In this document: positions 49,085 through 56,965 of the stretch, piece by piece | How the letters are laid out: every line of letters starts with the position of its first letter | Position numbering within the stretch: the first letter of the stretch is position 1 | From: an uncultured Porticoccus sp. | Lineage (GTDB): Bacteria > Pseudomonadota > Gammaproteobacteria > Pseudomonadales > Porticoccaceae | Direction of reading: 5' to 3' | NCBI RefSeq assembly: GCF_913061305.1 | Contig: NZ_CAJXST010000001.1 | Coordinates: 310,001 to 374,000, forward strand | DNA: 64,000 nucleotides | Made by a program: the position numbers and the translations under genes | Notes under the pieces: generated by a model | Databases searched by the model: none | Told to the model about the DNA's origin: nothing | What the model saw: the letters and a program-made list of their open reading frames with translations, nothing else

Positions 49085-49732
49085 TCAGGCCACCCGCCGT
49101 AGCGGTTTGCCAGCGTCCGGCTCGTCCTGTGCAACACCCAGGGTGCCGCAACGGATCAGATCACCCAGTGCTGTGGTCAGCGCCGGGACGTCCAGGCTCA
49201 ATCGGTGGCCTTCCAGCCGCCCGAGAGCGAAGGGCAGTCGGGTCAGCATTTCCCGGGACTGCAACAGAGCCAGTACCTCGTCGCGCCAATGATCCAGCAA
49301 GGGCAATGGACAGGTCTCCCGCACCAGCGCCCACAGGCGTTCGGTATGGTCGAGTCCGTCCCTTGGCAGCAAGGCCAGTGCGCTGGCGTTGGCCTTGTCA
49401 GGCTTCACGCAGCGGGTATCGAACAGCCACAGATGCACAATGGAACCGAACAGGGTTCGGCGGAAGGTGCGCGTGGAGCGTTTCTCCAGATGATCCACAT
49501 TGCCAATGCAGACGGGCACCGAAGCACCCTGATCTGTGATGAGGTGAAATCGATCCAGTCCCTGGTCCGTTCGACCGAGTGTCAGGCGGGCCAGAAACTC
49601 CTGAACGGCGGTGTCGCGCGCCCAAAGGGAGAGAAAGATCAGAGTACCGCTGTCGTCAGAGACACAGCCATCGGCCATAAGGTCGGGGCATTCGTCGATG
49701 CGATACAGCGGTTGCGGGGATGAAGTGGGCAT
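49085..49732 (-). CDS. ICE protein of unknown function (215 aa)
   Basis: The sequence (MPTSSPQPLYRIDECPDLMADGCVSDDSGTLIFLSLWARDTAVQEFLARL) is soluble, with no membrane helix or known motif that I can name. It is part of the processing block between the methylase-like gene and the next small gene and is 80 bases upstream of it. It has a clear ribosome-binding site (GAGGACATCCC before the ATG). Confidence 0.75.
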   Translation of the reverse strand: MPTSSPQPLYRIDECPDLMADGCVSDDSGTLIFLSLWARDTAVQEFLARLTLGRTDQGLDRFHLITDQGASVPVCIGNVDHLEKRSTRTFRRTLFGSIVHLWLFDTRCVKPDKANASALALLPRDGLDHTERLWALVRETCPLPLLDHWRDEVLALLQSREMLTRLPFALGRLEGHRLSLDVPALTTALGDLIRCGTLGVAQDEPDAGKPLRRVA

Positions 49733-49756
49733 TGGGATGTCCTCGTGTTTGGAAGA

Positions 49757-49788
49757 GGCACCCGCGCCCGTTGGGGCGAGCGAGTGCC
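49757..49788 (-). promoter_or_regulatory. Nested-hairpin leader of the 215-residue gene
   Basis: GGCAC (49757-49761) pairs with GTGCC (49784-49788) around GCCC/GGGC in 49766-49777. It lies 24 bases before the start. Confidence 0.55.
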
Positions 49789-49817
49789 CCTGGGGGTTGA
49801 TGATGCTTGGATGACGG

Positions 49818-50207
49818 TCAGCCGGTCATGGCCACTGACTTTCTGGCATTGCGCCGTGCGTGATGAGCACGTACGCCATCGCGCCAGTCTCGACATTGCT
49901 CGGGAGCCATGTCGAGATAGCGCAAGGGGCAGGAGTAGTAGTACGGGTGCATGGCTTCTTCCAGAGGCTTGTGGCCCCAGTCGTTGCCAGACCCCTGCAG
50001 CAAGTCGCAGCGGATAAAGGCTGTAGATTCACCGGCATCGAGACCGAAGATACCGGCGACTTTGGCGGTGATGCGCACCACGGACCAGAGCACGTTGCCA
50101 CGCAGGGCGTGGGCAATGACCTGGTAGTGAGCGCGTTCGCCCTCTTGCGGTTGGATCAGTTCCTGGATCAGTTGAGCGCGGGTTTGCCGCGAGTAGTACC
50201 AGCCCAT
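49818..50207 (-). CDS. ICE protein of unknown function (129 aa)
   Basis: This soluble 129-residue protein (MGWYYSRQTRAQLIQELIQPQEGERAHYQVIAHALRGNVLWSVVRI) has an alpha/beta core and a basic tail. No family is named with confidence. A strong ribosome-binding site (CAGGAGACCTGCC) precedes the ATG. Confidence 0.72.
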   Translation of the reverse strand: MGWYYSRQTRAQLIQELIQPQEGERAHYQVIAHALRGNVLWSVVRITAKVAGIFGLDAGESTAFIRCDLLQGSGNDWGHKPLEEAMHPYYYSCPLRYLDMAPEQCRDWRDGVRAHHARRNARKSVAMTG

Positions 50208-50228
50208 GGCAGGTCTCCTGTGAAAAAT

Positions 50229-50262
50229 GCCGGAGCCCTGCCCATCGGGGCAGTACCCCGGC
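50229..50262 (-). promoter_or_regulatory. Nested-hairpin leader of the 129-residue gene
   Basis: GCCGG (50229-50233) pairs with CCGGC (50258-50262) around CTGCCC-ATCG-GGGCAG (50238-50253). It is 21 bases before the start. Confidence 0.58.
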
Positions 50263-50294
50263 GGGTGGTGGGAAGTCGCGTCAGCGACGGTGGA

Positions 50295-50897
50295 TCAGGC
50301 CGTGAGGCGGTGCCAGTCCTGGGACAGGGGAGCGAACTCGTATCCCATGGCGCCGAGGCGGTCACGTTGCTGGCGCAGCAGTCGACGATCGACCGTGGCA
50401 TCCAGCTTGACCACATCACCCAGCGGCCAAAGCGCACCGAAGAGTGCGACATCCGCGTTCTCGGTAGCCGCTGTGTCGGGCACGGCGCTGCCGAACGGTG
50501 TGGTATCGATCAGCGGGTTGCTGGCCTGGCTGTCTTCTTCTGCTTCGGGGGAAACCGTGGCAGCGGGGACAGGGGCTTGTGCTTCCTCGTCGATCGGGTC
50601 GACTTCCTGCGGACTCAGCCGTTTGGCGTCATCACTGCTCAGAAGGTCGATGCTGGACAGAGTCATCCCGCCCAGGTGGGCGCGAATCTCGATGACCATG
50701 CGACCGCTGGTGTTGTACGTGGAAGGCCGAATCTCGGTAATGACGAATTCGCCGTCGTACTTGCCTTCGCGGTACTGATCCAGCTCGGCGTTCTTGATAA
50801 CAAATTCGCCGATGGCGGTGGCAAGGCGACCCACATTGAAGTCACCGTTTCTGCCGTGGATAGTGCGAATGGCCAACTGGCCGGAGAGTGTGATCAT
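50295..50897 (-). CDS. DUF3275 family ICE protein
   Basis: The 200-residue protein has the DUF3275 opening MITLSGQLAIRTIHGRNGDFNVGRLATAIGEFVIKNAELDQYREGKYDGEFVI. A Pro/Ala/Glu-rich linker follows (about residues 100-150). The family is seen in PFGI-1-like ICEs next to STY4534. The N-terminal beta structure suggests a single-stranded nucleic-acid-binding fold; this is an inference. Upstream at 50898-50977 is an 80-base gap with a short direct repeat (CTCTCAACAAAG). Confidence 0.85.
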   Translation of the reverse strand: MITLSGQLAIRTIHGRNGDFNVGRLATAIGEFVIKNAELDQYREGKYDGEFVITEIRPSTYNTSGRMVIEIRAHLGGMTLSSIDLLSSDDAKRLSPQEVDPIDEEAQAPVPAATVSPEAEEDSQASNPLIDTTPFGSAVPDTAATENADVALFGALWPLGDVVKLDATVDRRLLRQQRDRLGAMGYEFAPLSQDWHRLTA

Positions 50898-50977
50898 GGT
50901 TCAGTTCCTCGTGCTGAAGGGTGGGATCAGAAAGCAAAGCGCTGGTCAGGGCTTTGTGGCTCTCAACAAAGCGACTC

Positions 50978-51508
50978 TCAACAAAGTGACTCGGCTGGCA
51001 CACTGTCGTCGGCGTCGATATCCGTCGTTACCCCGTCGGATGCCGGGGCATCCTCCACAGGAGCCGGAGTCATCGCAGGCGGCGTGCTGTCATGGGGCAC
51101 CTCGTCGGTGGCCCTGGGTTCAGCCTTGTACACGAGCTGGCCGTCAACCTTGATCCAGCTGACAAAGAGTAGCCGGGCTTTCAGGCTGACGCCCTGTTCG
51201 CCGGCACGATTCCCTTTGGTATAGGTGAAGGTGTCAGTCCACAGATCGCCCAGGCGAAAGCCGATGAGTACCTTGCGTTCGGATTCGACGGCCTGCTGGC
51301 AGCGGCGAATCAAGTGCTGGGCTTCGCTGCCGGAAACGCGCACGTCGAAACGGCGGTATTCCGGTGAGTCGCTGGGACCGTTCAGCGCTGCGATATCGCA
51401 GGCGAGGAAGGCATCACCTTTGCGGGGCGTCACTTCGCGAATGCGATTGAGATAACCCAGGCCGGTGATGTGCAGGTCAAAATAGGACTTGTCAGATGAA
51501 GGGTTCAT
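50978..51508 (-). CDS. STY4534 family ICE replication protein
   Basis: The protein is 176 residues. The N-terminal phrase SYFDLHITGLGYLNRIREVTPRKGDAFLACDIAALNGPSD is characteristic of the STY4534/DUF3577 family of ICE and pathogenicity-island proteins. The C-terminal 50 residues are Asp/Pro/Ala-rich and probably flexible. ATG 51508 is used, as the longer open frame to 51679 runs across the structured RNA leader. Confidence 0.88.
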   Translation of the reverse strand: MNPSSDKSYFDLHITGLGYLNRIREVTPRKGDAFLACDIAALNGPSDSPEYRRFDVRVSGSEAQHLIRRCQQAVESERKVLIGFRLGDLWTDTFTYTKGNRAGEQGVSLKARLLFVSWIKVDGQLVYKAEPRATDEVPHDSTPPAMTPAPVEDAPASDGVTTDIDADDSVPAESLC

Positions 51509-51555
51509 GGTGAATCTCCAGATGTAATTAACGAACAAGCGGAGACACACCCACC

Positions 51556-51585
51556 CCGACGGGGAGGTATAACCCCCGCGCGGGT
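51556..51585 (-). promoter_or_regulatory. Hairpin leader of the STY4534 gene
   Basis: An inner CCCC-GA-CGGGG stem and a palindromic CCCGCGCGGG (about 51576-51585) stand between the larger structured RNA and the start codon. The arrangement matches the leader of the radC-like gene. Confidence 0.5.
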
Positions 51586-51609
51586 TGATGGATCGGATGA
51601 TCCTGGTAG

Positions 51610-51752
51610 TGCTGTGCATCCACCATCCCGAGAGATGGTCGTTCGCGCTGGGGATGCGGTGGCGAACGGGTTGGGTCACGCGGTCGGAACCGCGCCGTAG
51701 CCTTGAAGACCCTGGCTACCTGGGCATGTCGCTGACACATCAGCGGGACATG
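51610..51752 (-). ncRNA. Structured 5' leader RNA, radC-motif-like, copy B
   Basis: Stems (plus coordinates): CATGTC/GACATG with CGCTGA/TCAGCG inside, 51725-51752; GTAGCC/GGCTAC 51697-51719; CGCGGT-CGGA-ACCGCG 51679-51694; GTTCGC/GCGAAC 51641-51667; CCATC/GATGG 51623-51638. Conserved unpaired stretches match copy A (AAGCCTTGAAGA region and TGGGCATG). The second stem's change from GTGGT/ACCAC to GCGGT/ACCGC keeps pairing. Confidence 0.75.
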
Positions 51753-51820
51753 TGGGCAGGGTGGCACCGCATCGGATGGGTCGGCCACACGCAATAGGAA
51801 TCCGGGTGTATCCAATTATT

Positions 51821-51847
51821 CGCGAAAAGGAGCCCCTTACGGGGCTC
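51821..51847 (-). terminator. Intrinsic terminator after the 238-residue gene
   Basis: GAGCCCC (51830-51836), TTAC loop, GGGGCTC (51841-51847), followed on the minus strand by CTTTTCG. It lies 6 bases beyond the stop of the gene at 51853 and separates it from the STY4534 RNA leader. Confidence 0.75.
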
Positions 51848-51852
51848 ACTGG

Positions 51853-52569
51853 TCAATCGTCAAAAGTGGGCAAGCCCTCCAGGACGAGGGCATCGGGATC
51901 GAAGATCAGAAGGCGCACGTCTGCCACGGCGGCAAGGTGCATGACATCAATCAGAGACTGAGGAGCCTGGGTCTCTATTTGGGCCTGATGCAGTGCCGCT
52001 GTTGTACCGCCGCCATCGATAAACCCCAGATTCGTATCGGTCCAGGGAGTGGCGATCAACTTCACACCGACAGCATGGCTGCCTGGAATACGGAAGGCTT
52101 CAAACAGCAAGCCGGTCGGTGTAGCCGCATCCGCCAGGTGCTCAAGGTATGCCAGTGCCTGGCTCGGCAAATGACCTGTACTGATTTCCCAGCAACGGCT
52201 GTAGTGGCCGGTATCGAAGGTCAGTCGCCGTACGACTTCAAGTGCTGCCTCGTGACTGTAGGTGTCACCGACATGCAGTGGTGTGCCGTACTCATCTGCC
52301 GTAATGGCGTAAACCACGGTCTGTACAACACCGATGCCGGTACAGTGATCGTCCAGTTCACTGCTGATATCCTGCCCTTCGGTGACCAGGGCGAAGTCGT
52401 CACAGAAGACACAGGGAAAACGATAAACCTGGTCATCAGCGAGGTGAGCCTGTGAGCTATGCAGTGGGAGATAGGTCAGCGGGCAGTCTTCTTCGTAACG
52501 GATTGCCAGCAGGCGCTGAATGGATAGGCTTTGATAGCCTCTGATAAAGGGATTGTTGATGGGGATCAT
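51853..52569 (-). CDS. ICE protein of unknown function (238 aa)
   Basis: The protein (MIPINNPFIRGYQSLSIQRLLAIRYEEDCPLTYLPLH) is soluble. It contains CVFCDDF and HVGDTYSHEAALEVVRRLTFDTGHYSRCWEISTGHL, reminiscent of DUF5983-like proteins, but the assignment is weak. ATG 52569 is the first good start. No catalytic motif was seen. Confidence 0.72.
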   Translation of the reverse strand: MIPINNPFIRGYQSLSIQRLLAIRYEEDCPLTYLPLHSSQAHLADDQVYRFPCVFCDDFALVTEGQDISSELDDHCTGIGVVQTVVYAITADEYGTPLHVGDTYSHEAALEVVRRLTFDTGHYSRCWEISTGHLPSQALAYLEHLADAATPTGLLFEAFRIPGSHAVGVKLIATPWTDTNLGFIDGGGTTAALHQAQIETQAPQSLIDVMHLAAVADVRLLIFDPDALVLEGLPTFDD

Positions 52570-52593
52570 GGATATGCTCCAGTAGAGGAAAGG

Positions 52594-52626
52594 TGGGGCC
52601 AATCCCCCACTGGGGTACAGACCCCA
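52594..52626 (-). promoter_or_regulatory. Nested-hairpin leader of the 238-residue gene
   Basis: TGGGG (52594-52598) pairs with CCCCA (52622-52626) around CCCCA-C-TGGGG (52605-52615). It lies 24 bases before the start. Confidence 0.6.
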
Positions 52627-52647
52627 GGGGTTGAAGAAAATGGGCTG

Positions 52648-53040
52648 TTACCAGCCGGTGTAGTTCAGAATCAAGTCGGCAATGACCTGGCGTCGGTCCA
52701 GATCCAGGCCGCCCAGATCGGACAAGCCGTGGACGCCAACTCGTTCGAGCAACGCACCGCCAATTTCGGCGTTGTAGAAGCTAACCAGGGTCGCCAGAAA
52801 AACACGCTCGCCGGAGCTCATCACATCGATGGCATGGTCGATGGTTTCCAGGTTTGGGCACAGCTCCCACTTGTCCTGGGCCTGATCGATCTGGGCTTGG
52901 GTGCCCATGCCGAACAAGGCGGGGCTGAGCAATTGGACGCCGCGTTTCCAGGCGCGAAAGAAGGCGTCGGGCGCTTGCGCAAAATGCCGATCATTGCGGG
53001 CAATCTGTTCCAGCATTGCCTGGTTGCTGATGGTGTTCAT
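52648..53040 (-). CDS. ICE protein of unknown function (130 aa)
   Basis: This soluble, helical protein (MNTISNQAMLEQIARNDRHFAQAPDAFFRAWKRGVQLLSPALFGMGTQ) matches no family that I can name. It is preceded by the third copy of the structured RNA. The ATG at 53040 has GGGAG about 12 bases upstream. Confidence 0.72.
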   Translation of the reverse strand: MNTISNQAMLEQIARNDRHFAQAPDAFFRAWKRGVQLLSPALFGMGTQAQIDQAQDKWELCPNLETIDHAIDVMSSGERVFLATLVSFYNAEIGGALLERVGVHGLSDLGGLDLDRRQVIADLILNYTGW

Positions 53041-53091
53041 GAGGAGGGTGCTCCCGATGGTTGAGAATCATGGGTATGTCCGTGGATAGTC

Positions 53092-53223
53092 GAAGCATCG
53101 TCGCCCTGATGGGGCGATCGTCCGCGAAGTGATGCGTGGCGGACTGGTTCGGTCGTCCCGGCATCGCCAGGATGCAGCCTTGATGACCGGAGCTGCCTGG
53201 GCATGGTGCTGATCGGAATCAGC
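53092..53223 (-). ncRNA. Structured 5' leader RNA, radC-motif-like, copy C
   Basis: Stems (plus coordinates): GCTGAT-CGGA-ATCAGC 53208-53223, GCAGC/GCTGC 53174-53196, CCCGGC/GCCAGG 53157-53171, GTCCGC/GCGGAC 53120-53144, TCGCCC/GGGCGA 53101-53117. The order and spacing equal copies A and B while the bases differ; for example GTAGCC/GGCTAC becomes GCAGC/GCTGC. It precedes the 130-residue gene. Confidence 0.72.
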
Positions 53224-53545
53224 GACGCATGGGGCAAGGCTCCAATGTCCTGTGGCTGTTGGCGATGGAAAATCCGTGATGGGATGCACCCTATTTTGGC
53301 GGGTGAGCAGGTGGATTGGGCGTGAAAGCGAGAAAATTCGCCGAAGGCCGGAACCTTCGGCACAGAGGACGTTGCCACCGGTGGGCTTTGCAGGGTCGGG
53401 TCGTCGTCGGAACCTGGCACTGCGTCAGCATGCACACCCGGCCCGTGTCGTGGCTGGGGCCGGTATCCTCTGGCACACATCCGCGCACAAAGGGAGCCCG
53501 TTGTTTCACCGGTGGGCGCCGGTACCGAATACCGCTGACCCCGCA

Positions 53546-53602
53546 GGGTTTCCTGACGGCTCGCAGGCCGCCAATACCGGAGTGGAAGCCGTCAGGAAAC
53601 CC
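53546..53602. repeat. Perfect 16-base inverted repeat with 25-base loop
   Basis: GGGTTTCCTGACGGCT (53546-53561) and AGCCGTCAGGAAACCC (53587-53602). Stem-loops of this size beside topB and ssb suit oriT or single-strand origins, although no nick site can be named from the sequence. Confidence 0.7.
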
Positions 53603-53779
53603 CGCGTGAGCAGCACATACCGATAGGGATGACCTCCCGGTTGGCGTGATCAAGGAACAGGGGCCTTCTCGCCGGTGAAGTCTCTCACCGATCGCGCACG
53701 CCGGGACAGAAGGTTGGGCATGCTGGGCACCGCACGGGTGCTGGGGGGTTGAGTAAAACCTCGTGGTGCAAAAAGCCGC

Positions 53780-55801
53780 TCACGACGTTCGGGTGGATGA
53801 GTGCCTGGCCCTGCGTCCGCGACTCTTGGGCTTGGTCTGCTGCACCGGCAGACTGCCTTTGCATTCCGGGTATTGGCTACAAGACCAGAAAGCGCCGTTC
53901 TTGCCGCGCCTTGGGTGTGTGGCCGCACCGCATTGCGGGCAGGCTGGACCTTCCGGCTGTGTGATCGTCAGGGCGACGCTTCGATATTGCTGCACCAGTT
54001 GAGCCACCCAGGTGGATTGCTTGTCGATGAAATCCTCCAGCGTCATCTGGCCTGATTCGATCATTTCCAGCGCCTGCTCCCAGACGGCGGTGGTGCCGGG
54101 GTCGGCAATCGCGCTGGGCACGGCATCAATCAAGGTGAAAGCCGCCTCGGTCGCCCGGATCGACTTGCCCTTTTTGGCGATGTAGCCGCGAGCCAGCAAG
54201 CCGTTGATGATGCCAGCGCGGGTGGCTTCGGTGCCGATGCCGGTGGTCTCCTTCAGCTTTTGCCTGAGCCGCGGGTCGGTCACCAGCCTGGCCACGCCTT
54301 TCATGGCCTTGATCAGTTCGCCCTGGGTATAGGGTCTTGGCGGCTGTGTCTCGAGCGCCTTCAGCTCGATCTGCTCCAGCGTACACAGGGTGTCTTTTGC
54401 CAGTGCGGGCAATGGTTGGCTTTGCGTACCATCCTGCTCCGGTTCTCTATTCGTTTCGTTACCCTGGCCAGGCATGACCCGATGCCAGCCGGATTCAATC
54501 ACCTGCTTGCCCACGGCTCGCAGCGATTGGCCGGCAGCCTTGAGCTGCACATGGGTGCGGTCAAACTCATGGTGCGGCAGGAACTGGGCCAGATAATGCG
54601 CCCGGATGAGTCGGTAGACGGCCAGCTCCTTATCCGATATGGCACTGAGCTTGACCGGCTCCAGCGTGGGGATGATGCCGTGGTGCGCTGTGACTTTGCT
54701 GTCGTTCCAGGCACGTGAGCGGAGCCGGCTGTCCAGTCCGTCGACCAGGGATCCCAACGTCGGATCGGAGACCGCCAGGGCCTCAAGAACAATAGGCACT
54801 TCCGCCCGCATACTCTCGGGCAGGTAGCCGCAATCACTGCGCGGATAGGTCGTTGCCTTGTGTGTCTCGTAAAGTGCCTGGGCGATATCGAGGGTCTCCT
54901 GCACATCCAGCCCCAACGACCGAGAGCAGATTTCCTGCAGCGTGCTCAGGTCAAACGGCAGTGGCGGTGCTTCGCGTACACGCTCCGTTTCCATCTGGGT
55001 CACCGTGGCTTCACGGCTCTGGCGCAGGGCATTGGCGGCAGTTTGTGCCACGGATTCCTGCAAGCACCGATCTGCTTCGTCGGTACTGTCCTCGGGCGCT
55101 AACCAGCTCGCCTTGAATGAACGCCCACCCTGGGCAAGCGTGGTCTCGATAGCCCAGTAGGGCACAGGGACAAAACGCTCAATGGATCGGTCGCGATCCA
55201 CCACCAACTTCAACGTGGGCGTCTGAACTCGGCCTACCGAGAGCACGCCGCTGTAGCCCGCCTGCTGGCCGAGTAGTGTGAACAGTCGGCTCAGGTTCAT
55301 GCCAATCAGCCAGTCCGCCCGGGAGCGCGCCAGGGCCGAGTGGTACAGCGGCAGGGTCTCCGTTCCCGGCTTGAGAGTATCCAGCGCTTTGCGGATGGAG
55401 GCGTCGTTCAGTGCCGACAACCAGAGCCGCCATATCGGGCCTCGGTAGCCGCACAGGTCGAGAATCTCGCGGGCAATCATTTCGCCCTCACGGTCGGCGT
55501 CGGTGGCGATCACCAGTTCGTTGGCTTGGCCGATAATCCGCTTCACAATCTGGAATTGCGCCTTGGTCGAGGCTTTGACCTCGATGCGCCAGTGCTCCGG
55601 AATAATGGGCAGTTGCTCAATTGACCAGCGCCGGTATTGCTCGCCGTAGGCTTCCGGGGGCGCGGTTTCGAGCAAATGACCGATGCACCAGGTTACCGTA
55701 ATGCCTGATCCAGTGTAGCAACCGTTGCCGCGCTGTCGGGCACCCAGCACGCGGGCGATGTCCTTACCCTGGGACGGTTTCTCGCACAGATAGACGCGCA
55801 C
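53780..55801 (-). CDS. topB: DNA topoisomerase III-like enzyme (TopB)
   Basis: The protein is 673 residues and matches type IA topoisomerases: TOPRIM acids in ATDADREGE (Asp101, Asp103, Glu105), and catalytic Tyr319 in TYPRSDCGYLPES. The C-terminus has a zinc-ribbon (CPQCGAATHPRRGKNGAFW, CSQYPEC). ICEs of this class carry topB with ssb for DNA processing during transfer or transient replication. One copy of the 19-base palindrome lies 163-181 bases upstream of its start. Confidence 0.93.
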   Translation of the reverse strand: MRVYLCEKPSQGKDIARVLGARQRGNGCYTGSGITVTWCIGHLLETAPPEAYGEQYRRWSIEQLPIIPEHWRIEVKASTKAQFQIVKRIIGQANELVIATDADREGEMIAREILDLCGYRGPIWRLWLSALNDASIRKALDTLKPGTETLPLYHSALARSRADWLIGMNLSRLFTLLGQQAGYSGVLSVGRVQTPTLKLVVDRDRSIERFVPVPYWAIETTLAQGGRSFKASWLAPEDSTDEADRCLQESVAQTAANALRQSREATVTQMETERVREAPPLPFDLSTLQEICSRSLGLDVQETLDIAQALYETHKATTYPRSDCGYLPESMRAEVPIVLEALAVSDPTLGSLVDGLDSRLRSRAWNDSKVTAHHGIIPTLEPVKLSAISDKELAVYRLIRAHYLAQFLPHHEFDRTHVQLKAAGQSLRAVGKQVIESGWHRVMPGQGNETNREPEQDGTQSQPLPALAKDTLCTLEQIELKALETQPPRPYTQGELIKAMKGVARLVTDPRLRQKLKETTGIGTEATRAGIINGLLARGYIAKKGKSIRATEAAFTLIDAVPSAIADPGTTAVWEQALEMIESGQMTLEDFIDKQSTWVAQLVQQYRSVALTITQPEGPACPQCGAATHPRRGKNGAFWSCSQYPECKGSLPVQQTKPKSRGRRARHSSTRTS

Positions 55802-55963
55802 ACTGCAGCTCCTTGGGTGTTATGGGTTGGCCCAGCGACTCAATTGACGACAGGATGGCGAGTCAGGGCGGATTTGGCTGTACACAACCCGATTCGCCGA
55901 CGCTCCGGGTTTTCGGCTTGGCACGGGCGATAGGGCGAATGGCGGTTGATGGACGTCCGCGGT

Positions 55964-55982
55964 TCTATGCCACTGGCACAAT
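55964..55982. promoter_or_regulatory. Copy of the 19-base palindrome, upstream of topB
   Basis: TCTATGCCA-C-TGGCACAAT is a diverged version of ATTATGCCA-C-TGGCATAAT, with the central TATGCCACTGGCA intact and AATCGG after it, as in the copy at 58020. Confidence 0.55.
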
Positions 55983-56036
55983 CGGCGTTGGCGCAAAGTG
56001 AGCGGCGGAGAGCTGGTGCAGCCGCTCACGGTTCTT

Positions 56037-56432
56037 TTACGCTTCGGCATGCTGCTCAGCAACGGGCTCTTTGGGTGCCAGGGTTACGCGCTCGACGCGA
56101 TACGGCAGGATGCCGACTCGGCGGGCCTCGATCTTGAAGGTGACGCGCTCGTTCTCTTCGGCGTCCTCCCACTCGTCTCGTACGGTCCGGCCTTCCACCA
56201 GCACGCGCATGCCCCTCTGGTACAGCGTTTGCCAGTGCTCGGCATCGCGGTGCCACAGCTCCACCGGTGCCCAGAATCCGCCCCGATCCTCGAAGCCATC
56301 TTTGGTGGGCACAGGATTGTCGAAGTAGATGTTCAGGCGCAGCAGACGACGGGGTTCGTCGTTGCCGTTGTTGAACGCCCGGTACTCTGGTGTAGAGCCG
56401 ATATTGCCCTCGCCTAAAAAACGTGTGCTCAT
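56037..56432 (-). CDS. ssb: Single-stranded DNA-binding protein (ICE type)
   Basis: This 131-residue OB-fold protein starts at ATG 56432 (MSTRFLGEGNIGSTPEYRAFNNGNDEPRRLLRLNIYF) and includes GFWAPVELWHRDAEHWQTLYQRGMRVLVEGR. The acidic C-terminal tip (DDxPF) that recruits host repair proteins is absent; the end is PKEPVAEQHAEA. The ATG overlaps the stop of DUF3158 by four bases. It probably coats the ICE single strand during transfer. Confidence 0.88.
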   Translation of the reverse strand: MSTRFLGEGNIGSTPEYRAFNNGNDEPRRLLRLNIYFDNPVPTKDGFEDRGGFWAPVELWHRDAEHWQTLYQRGMRVLVEGRTVRDEWEDAEENERVTFKIEARRVGILPYRVERVTLAPKEPVAEQHAEA

Positions 56433-56965
56433 GGTGTCCTCTCCTGGGTCAAGACGTGTTGCCGGATGCGGCGGTGGTAAACGGTTTGAGCCCGCTGGAT
56501 TTTGGCTGCGCAGTCCACGGCCTGGCGGGCAATACTGTGAGTGAGACTGATCTGCATGTTCAGGGTGATCCGCTGCAGCTCCATGGCGTAGAGATCGTCG
56601 ATCAGGGCGGCTGGGGTGGCTGGATCTGCGATTAGCCCCTCCCACAGCGCGACGCCCATGGAGGACCGGTCGAGGTTGCGCCAGCGCAGGAAGGTAGTCC
56701 CCGCTCCCGTGGTCTGCTGGGCCAGTTGCACACTCAACCAGTTGAAGGGTGAACGGCGGGCCTGGGACAGAATCTGCCGCTGCGCCAGGTTGATCAGGCC
56801 ATCACGCAGAGTGAAACATTGGCTGGCCCAGACCTCCAGACTCCCCTTACCCTTAAAAGGTTTTAAAAGGCCTTTTAGGTAGGCTGCATGTTCCAGCTGC
56901 TGGAAGGCCGCCTGTTCCAGGGGCGAAAATCGATGTGGTGAACGGGTGAAGGCGGGTGTCGTCAT
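56429..56965 (-). CDS. DUF3158 family ICE protein
   Basis: The protein is 178 residues with the family-like start RFSPLEQAAFQQLEHAAYLKGLLKPFKGKGSLEVWASQC. It is translationally coupled to both neighbours by four-base overlaps with the ssb and PFL_4669 genes. Function is unknown; the family is conserved in this ICE class next to ssb and PFL_4669. Confidence 0.85.
   Translation of the reverse strand: MTTPAFTRSPHRFSPLEQAAFQQLEHAAYLKGLLKPFKGKGSLEVWASQCFTLRDGLINLAQRQILSQARRSPFNWLSVQLAQQTTGAGTTFLRWRNLDRSSMGVALWEGLIADPATPAALIDDLYAMELQRITLNMQISLTHSIARQAVDCAAKIQRAQTVYHRRIRQHVLTQERTP

Larger units (their letters stand above)
53041..53779. other. 739-base noncoding structured region between topB and the next gene
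   Basis: No convincing gene is present. The left part (53092-53223) is a copy of the leader RNA. The rest has several strong dyads: CCGAAGG/CCTTCGG (53341-53360), and a 16-base arm GGGTTTCCTGACGGCT (53546-53561) with its complement at 53587-53602. It could hold an origin of transfer, a single-strand origin or an unknown RNA. Confidence 0.6.

Noticed and set aside
53546-53602. Intrinsic terminator for topB
   Set aside because: The loop is long (25 bases), the repeat lies about 180 bases beyond the stop and no T-run follows on the minus strand.
53252-53626. Plus-strand frame of 124 codons in the topB gap
   Set aside because: Low-quality composition, no ribosome-binding site, and it spans strong inverted repeats; more likely structured noncoding DNA.
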